From assembly GCA_934489015.1 (NCBI GenBank), contig CAKSSN010000046.1, forward strand, positions 1 through 7,845: a stretch of 7,845 bases of DNA, read 5' to 3'. A program made the position numbers and the translations under genes. Each line of letters starts with the position of its first letter. Positions within the stretch are counted from its first letter, which is position 1. The notes below the pieces were generated by a model. That model did not search any database, was not told the DNA's origin, and saw only the letters and a list, made by a program, of their open reading frames with translations. The DNA is from an uncultured Clostridia bacterium. Lineage in GTDB: Bacteria > Bacillota > Clostridia > UBA1381. Shown piece by piece: positions 6,395 to 7,845 of the stretch.

Positions 6395-6422
6395 TTGATA
6401 TGTTATATCATATCAATAGAAT
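6395..6422 (+). promoter_or_regulatory. Probable promoter of the sigma operon, overlapped by operator O3
   Basis: TTGATA (6395-6400) and TAGAAT (6417-6422) are 16 bp apart, each matching consensus at five of six positions. The spacer and -35 are covered by a perfect palindrome with 9-bp arms ATTGATATG/CATATCAAT (6394-6417). Confidence 0.55.
6396..6410 (+). promoter_or_regulatory. Operator candidate O3 within the sigma-operon promoter
   Basis: TGATATGTTATATCA is the most symmetric of the three related 15-mers (the others are at 5878 and 5931). Binding here would block the -35 and spacer of the promoter at 6395-6422. Assignment to the XRE protein is inference. Confidence 0.5.
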
Positions 6423-6431
6423 TATTTTATC

Positions 6432-6476
6432 AAATATCCGATTGAACTTTTGTGTTCAATCGGATGTTTTTGTGTT
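6432..6476 (+). terminator. Strong terminator-like hairpin in the sigma leader
   Basis: ATCCGATTGAAC (6436-6447) pairs perfectly with GTTCAATCGGAT (6454-6465) across a 6-base loop. Flanking A-T pairs and one wobble extend the stem, and TTTTTGTGTTTTT follows. It begins only a few bases after the predicted start of the sigma-operon transcript and may act as an attenuator, or stop transcripts from upstream. Confidence 0.7.
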
Positions 6477-6543
6477 TTTCCAAAAATGTTTTGGGCTATA
6501 TACCGAAAACCTTGCCAAAATTTTTTGTTTCGTTGTAGTAATA

Positions 6544-6597
6544 ATGAAAGGGAACAAATCACCGCCTTTGCGGCAGCGAAAGGAGGTGAGAAAATGA
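6544..6597 (+). CDS. Possible 17-codon leader ORF coupled to the sigma gene
   Basis: The ORF MKGNKSPPLRQRKEVRK ends in TGA that overlaps the sigma start codon (ATGA at 6594-6597). It reads through the whole stem that hides the sigma ribosome site (6559-6589), so a ribosome on it would open that stem and terminate exactly at the next start. Against it, no good ribosome site precedes ATG at 6544. Seven of its 17 residues are basic and it holds a Pro-Pro pair. I infer a regulatory rather than protein role. Confidence 0.4.
   Translation: MKGNKSPPLRQRKEVRK
6559..6589 (+). promoter_or_regulatory. Stem hiding the sigma gene's Shine-Dalgarno
   Basis: TCACCGCCTTT (6559-6569) is complementary to AAAGGAGGTGA (6579-6589) except for one G-A mismatch, with a 9-base loop. 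The second arm is the entire ribosome site of the sigma gene, a perfect match to consensus. A smaller exclusive hairpin, CCGC-CTTT-GCGG (6562-6573), would free it. Confidence 0.6.
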
Positions 6598-7034
6598 AAC
6601 CCGGAAAACACGAAATACATAAACAGCATACTTTCGATTGTTACTGTAAAAGGGTATTAAAAAATGAAGCTTGCAATATTCAAAAAGAATACAGCAGGCG
6701 CAGGAACAAAGAAATATCCTTTGACGAACTATCGGAGCAGGAGCTACAATCCTTATGCGTATCAGACGAGTATTTTGCAGATGAGTATATATTTGATATT
6801 TTAGGCGGCAGTGTAACCGTAAGAAATGAGCGATTGGCGAAAGCTCTGCAATCTCTGACCGAACGCAAGCGTGATATTATCTTGTTGTCGTATTTTCTTG
6901 ATATGACAGACAGAGAAATTGCGGAAAAACTGAATATGGTGCGTAAAACAGTACAGTACCAAAGGACAAGCTCTCTGAAAGCATTAAAGAAAAGATTGGA
7001 GGACAGCAGCAATGAACAAGATGATAACAAATGA
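6594..7034 (+). CDS. Sigma-70 region-4 protein (Tn916 Orf7-like)
   Basis: This 146-residue protein has a clear sigma region 4 at about residues 84-137: ALQSLTERKRDIILLSYFLDM, then the helix-turn-helix TDREIAEKLNMVRKTVQYQR, then SLKALKKRL. The first 80 residues show no recognisable region 2, so alone it should lack -10 recognition and the main core-binding surface. ATG at 6594 is fixed by AAAGGAGGTGA five bases before; the frame continues upstream only to a poor TTG at 6450. It overlaps the next gene by 23 bp. Position and sequence match the sigma-like gene that, with its small partner, regulates Tn916-type elements. It probably directs transcription of excision or transfer genes. Its synthesis may be limited by the hairpin at its ribosome site and by the upstream terminator. 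Confidence 0.85.
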   Translation: MKPGKHEIHKQHTFDCYCKRVLKNEACNIQKEYSRRRNKEISFDELSEQELQSLCVSDEYFADEYIFDILGGSVTVRNERLAKALQSLTERKRDIILLSYFLDMTDREIAEKLNMVRKTVQYQRTSSLKALKKRLEDSSNEQDDNK

Positions 7035-7254
7035 CCGAAGTTTAGTGCCCTTCCCCGTCATTGCAGCAGCTTCAAGCGGTGATGTAACCGCTATGGATAT
7101 TGTCTTAAAACATTATTCAGGCTATATTTCAGCGCTTGCAACAAGAACTTTATATGACGAAAGCGGGAATCCGCATTTGTGCATTGATGAGGATATGCGC
7201 CGCAGATTGGAAACAAAGCTCATAACAAAAATTTTGCAATTCAATGTAGCGTAA
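7012..7254 (+). CDS. Orf8-like HTH_16 protein, possible sigma region-2 partner
   Basis: This 80-residue protein starts at ATG 7012, nine bases after GGAGG (6998-7002), inside the end of the sigma gene. The sequence PFPVIAAASSGDVTAMDIVLKHYSGYISALA (about residues 13-43) and a C-terminal basic helix (DMRRRLETKLITKIL) match the small HTH_16 proteins that follow sigma-like genes in conjugative transposons. From memory, Bacillus RsoA, the partner of SigO, belongs to the same family. The segment resembles the start of sigma region 2, which the upstream protein lacks. The 23-bp overlap argues for matched synthesis of the two. An in-frame ATG at 7021 is less well placed. The split-sigma role is inference. 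Confidence 0.8.
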   Translation: MNKMITNDRSLVPFPVIAAASSGDVTAMDIVLKHYSGYISALATRTLYDESGNPHLCIDEDMRRRLETKLITKILQFNVA

Positions 7255-7265
7255 ATCAAATTGAC

Positions 7266-7289
7266 GGAGCGTGTCCCTTTCCACGCTCC
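7266..7289 (+). terminator. Hairpin after the sigma/HTH operon, weak terminator
   Basis: GGAGCGTG/CACGCTCC is a perfect 8-bp stem with an 8-base loop, 11 bases after the HTH stop. The downstream sequence TGATATTATAATT is not a real T-run, so termination may be partial and read-through likely. Confidence 0.45.
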
Positions 7290-7308
7290 TGATATTATAA
7301 TTATCATT

Positions 7309-7346
7309 CTATCAAAACATATTCAAAATCGGGTATGTTTTGATAG
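7309..7346. repeat. 13-bp perfect inverted repeat
   Basis: CTATCAAAACATA (7309-7321) and TATGTTTTGATAG (7334-7346) are exact reverse complements separated by 12 bp. A smaller TGATA-N7-TATCA palindrome lies just before (7290-7306). No T-run follows, so a DNA-binding site is more likely than a terminator. The bound protein is unknown. Confidence 0.6.
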
Positions 7347-7711
7347 GCTGATAATAGCTTAAAATAAATGTTCTTTGACAAAGAAAGCGCATAGGCGCAG
7401 TATAGACAGTCTTTCAACATTCAGTCATAGCAGAGCTTATACAGTAAATGCGCCACGATGGCAGGGGCTTAAATTATCAACTTCATTTTCCTTTATGCCG
7501 GAGCGAGAAACATTTTTACCGTAAATGCAAAATAAAAGGCAATTCTGCACAGCAATGACGCTATGATGAAATAATGATACTCCCGTCTTGAACGCGTCAC
7601 TGCATTGGGCGGTTGCATAAGAACTATGCGGAGGGTGAAAGTCCCGTGAGCCGTGCCACCGGCTGTCAGACTGTCGTTAAACATTCATAAATATGTATGA
7701 GGTAAAAGACT
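7347..7711. other. Gene-free region with RNA-like structure
   Basis: I see no convincing coding sequence on either strand. The stretch holds GCGC-ATAG-GCGC (7387-7398), two copies of GTAAATGC (7444 and 7521), a GCATA/TATGC hairpin (7615-7629), GGG-TGAAAG-TCCC just after it (7633-7645), and an AGCCG/CGGCT hairpin (about 7650-7665). It is more GC-rich towards its right end than its flanks. It could be a structured RNA, a long leader for the next gene, or remains of an intron or gene. An isolated TTGACA (7375-7380) has a -10-like TATAGA only at an unfavourable 20 bp. Confidence 0.35.
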
Positions 7712-7845
7712 ATGAATGAGAATGAAAATATTAAAAAGGATAATGCGGAATTGGAACAACCGAAACAATATGATTTTGACAAAAACACCTTTGTAGTTAA
7801 ACCTGTTTTCAAAGAAAACTCAACCGATACTTTGGGTACGGTTTT
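7712..7845 (+). CDS. Start of a small protein gene, possibly TnpW-like, cut by the window edge
   Basis: An open frame of 44 codons runs off the right edge from ATG 7712, with GAGG (7699-7702) nine bases upstream. The N-terminus is acidic and polar (MNENENIKKDNAELEQPKQ), followed by a beta-like stretch, NTFVVKPVFKENSTDTLGTV. This pattern of a polar start, a short V-rich strand, then F-K-E-x-S-x-x-T-L resembles the small TnpW-type proteins encoded in clostridial transposons, whose function is unknown. The match is from memory and short. The codons and ribosome site make a real gene likely even if the family call is wrong. Confidence 0.5.
   Translation, partial: MNENENIKKDNAELEQPKQYDFDKNTFVVKPVFKENSTDTLGTV

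Noticed and set aside
6450..6593. Longer N-terminus for the sigma protein from TTG 6450
   Set aside because: It would begin inside the terminator hairpin and ignore the perfect ribosome site before ATG 6594.
7375..7406. Promoter TTGACA with TATAGA
   Set aside because: The spacer is 20 bp, outside the usual range, and no better -10 box lies at 16-18 bp.
7621..7666. Group II intron-like sequence (GGGTGAAAGTCCC followed by GTGAGCCG)
   Set aside because: Only short resemblance to intron-domain strings, no 5' GTGCG boundary, no domain V pattern recognised and no reverse transcriptase in the window; kept only as a possibility under the structured region.
7493..7684. 63-codon open frame on the minus strand
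   Set aside because: No ribosome site, odd composition, and it overlaps the hairpin-rich region that reads better as non-coding.
1..7845. CRISPR array, tRNA or rRNA genes
   Set aside because: No regularly spaced repeat-spacer units and no tRNA- or rRNA-like sequence noticed on either strand.

Overview
The window looks like the interior of an integrative and conjugative element (ICE), or a mobilizable relative, from a low-GC Firmicute, most likely a gut clostridium. Three things point there: AT-rich coding with strong GGAGG-type ribosome sites, a MobC/relaxase pair of the clostridial ICE type, and a Tn916-style regulatory block (XRE repressor, Cys-rich KTR protein, sigma-like protein, Orf8-like HTH protein). 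No integrase, excisionase or element end is visible, so the family cannot be fixed more closely.

Layout. (1) 1-832, minus strand: 5' part of a relaxase gene running off the left edge, preceded by mobC. (2) 833-1023: short intergenic stretch with nested inverted repeats, a good oriT candidate. (3) 1025-5543: a cargo module bounded by hairpin terminators. It has an OmpR-type response regulator and its histidine kinase on the minus strand, divergent from a three-gene plus-strand operon for an ABC exporter (ATPase and two six-helix permeases) of the BcrA/LanFEG class. The gap between them carries three tandem 11-bp repeats, the likely regulator binding site. The natural reading is a sense-and-expel resistance module for a peptide antibiotic (lantibiotic or bacitracin-like). 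(4) 5530-7254: the element's control region, with an XRE repressor (minus), a 65-aa zinc-ribbon KTR protein, a roughly 400-bp leader region full of hairpins, then a sigma region-4 protein overlapping an 80-aa HTH_16-type protein. (5) 7255-7711: 457 bp without a convincing gene but rich in inverted repeats. (6) 7712-7845: start of a small ORF, possibly TnpW-like, cut by the right edge.

The most interesting part is the control region. A 15-bp imperfect palindrome, TGATATGTWAYRTCA, occurs three times: across the XRE start codon, between the divergent XRE and KTR genes, and inside the best promoter upstream of the sigma operon. That pattern fits an XRE repressor controlling itself and the sigma operon. 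The transcript from that promoter would meet a strong terminator-like hairpin at once. Further on, the perfect Shine-Dalgarno of the sigma gene is buried in an 11-bp stem overlapped by a 17-codon leader ORF whose stop overlaps the sigma start (ATGA). The two proteins then made resemble the two halves of a split sigma factor, as in Bacillus SigO-RsoA. Together these suggest repression, attenuation and translational coupling stacked on one switch. All functional statements are inferred from sequence alone.
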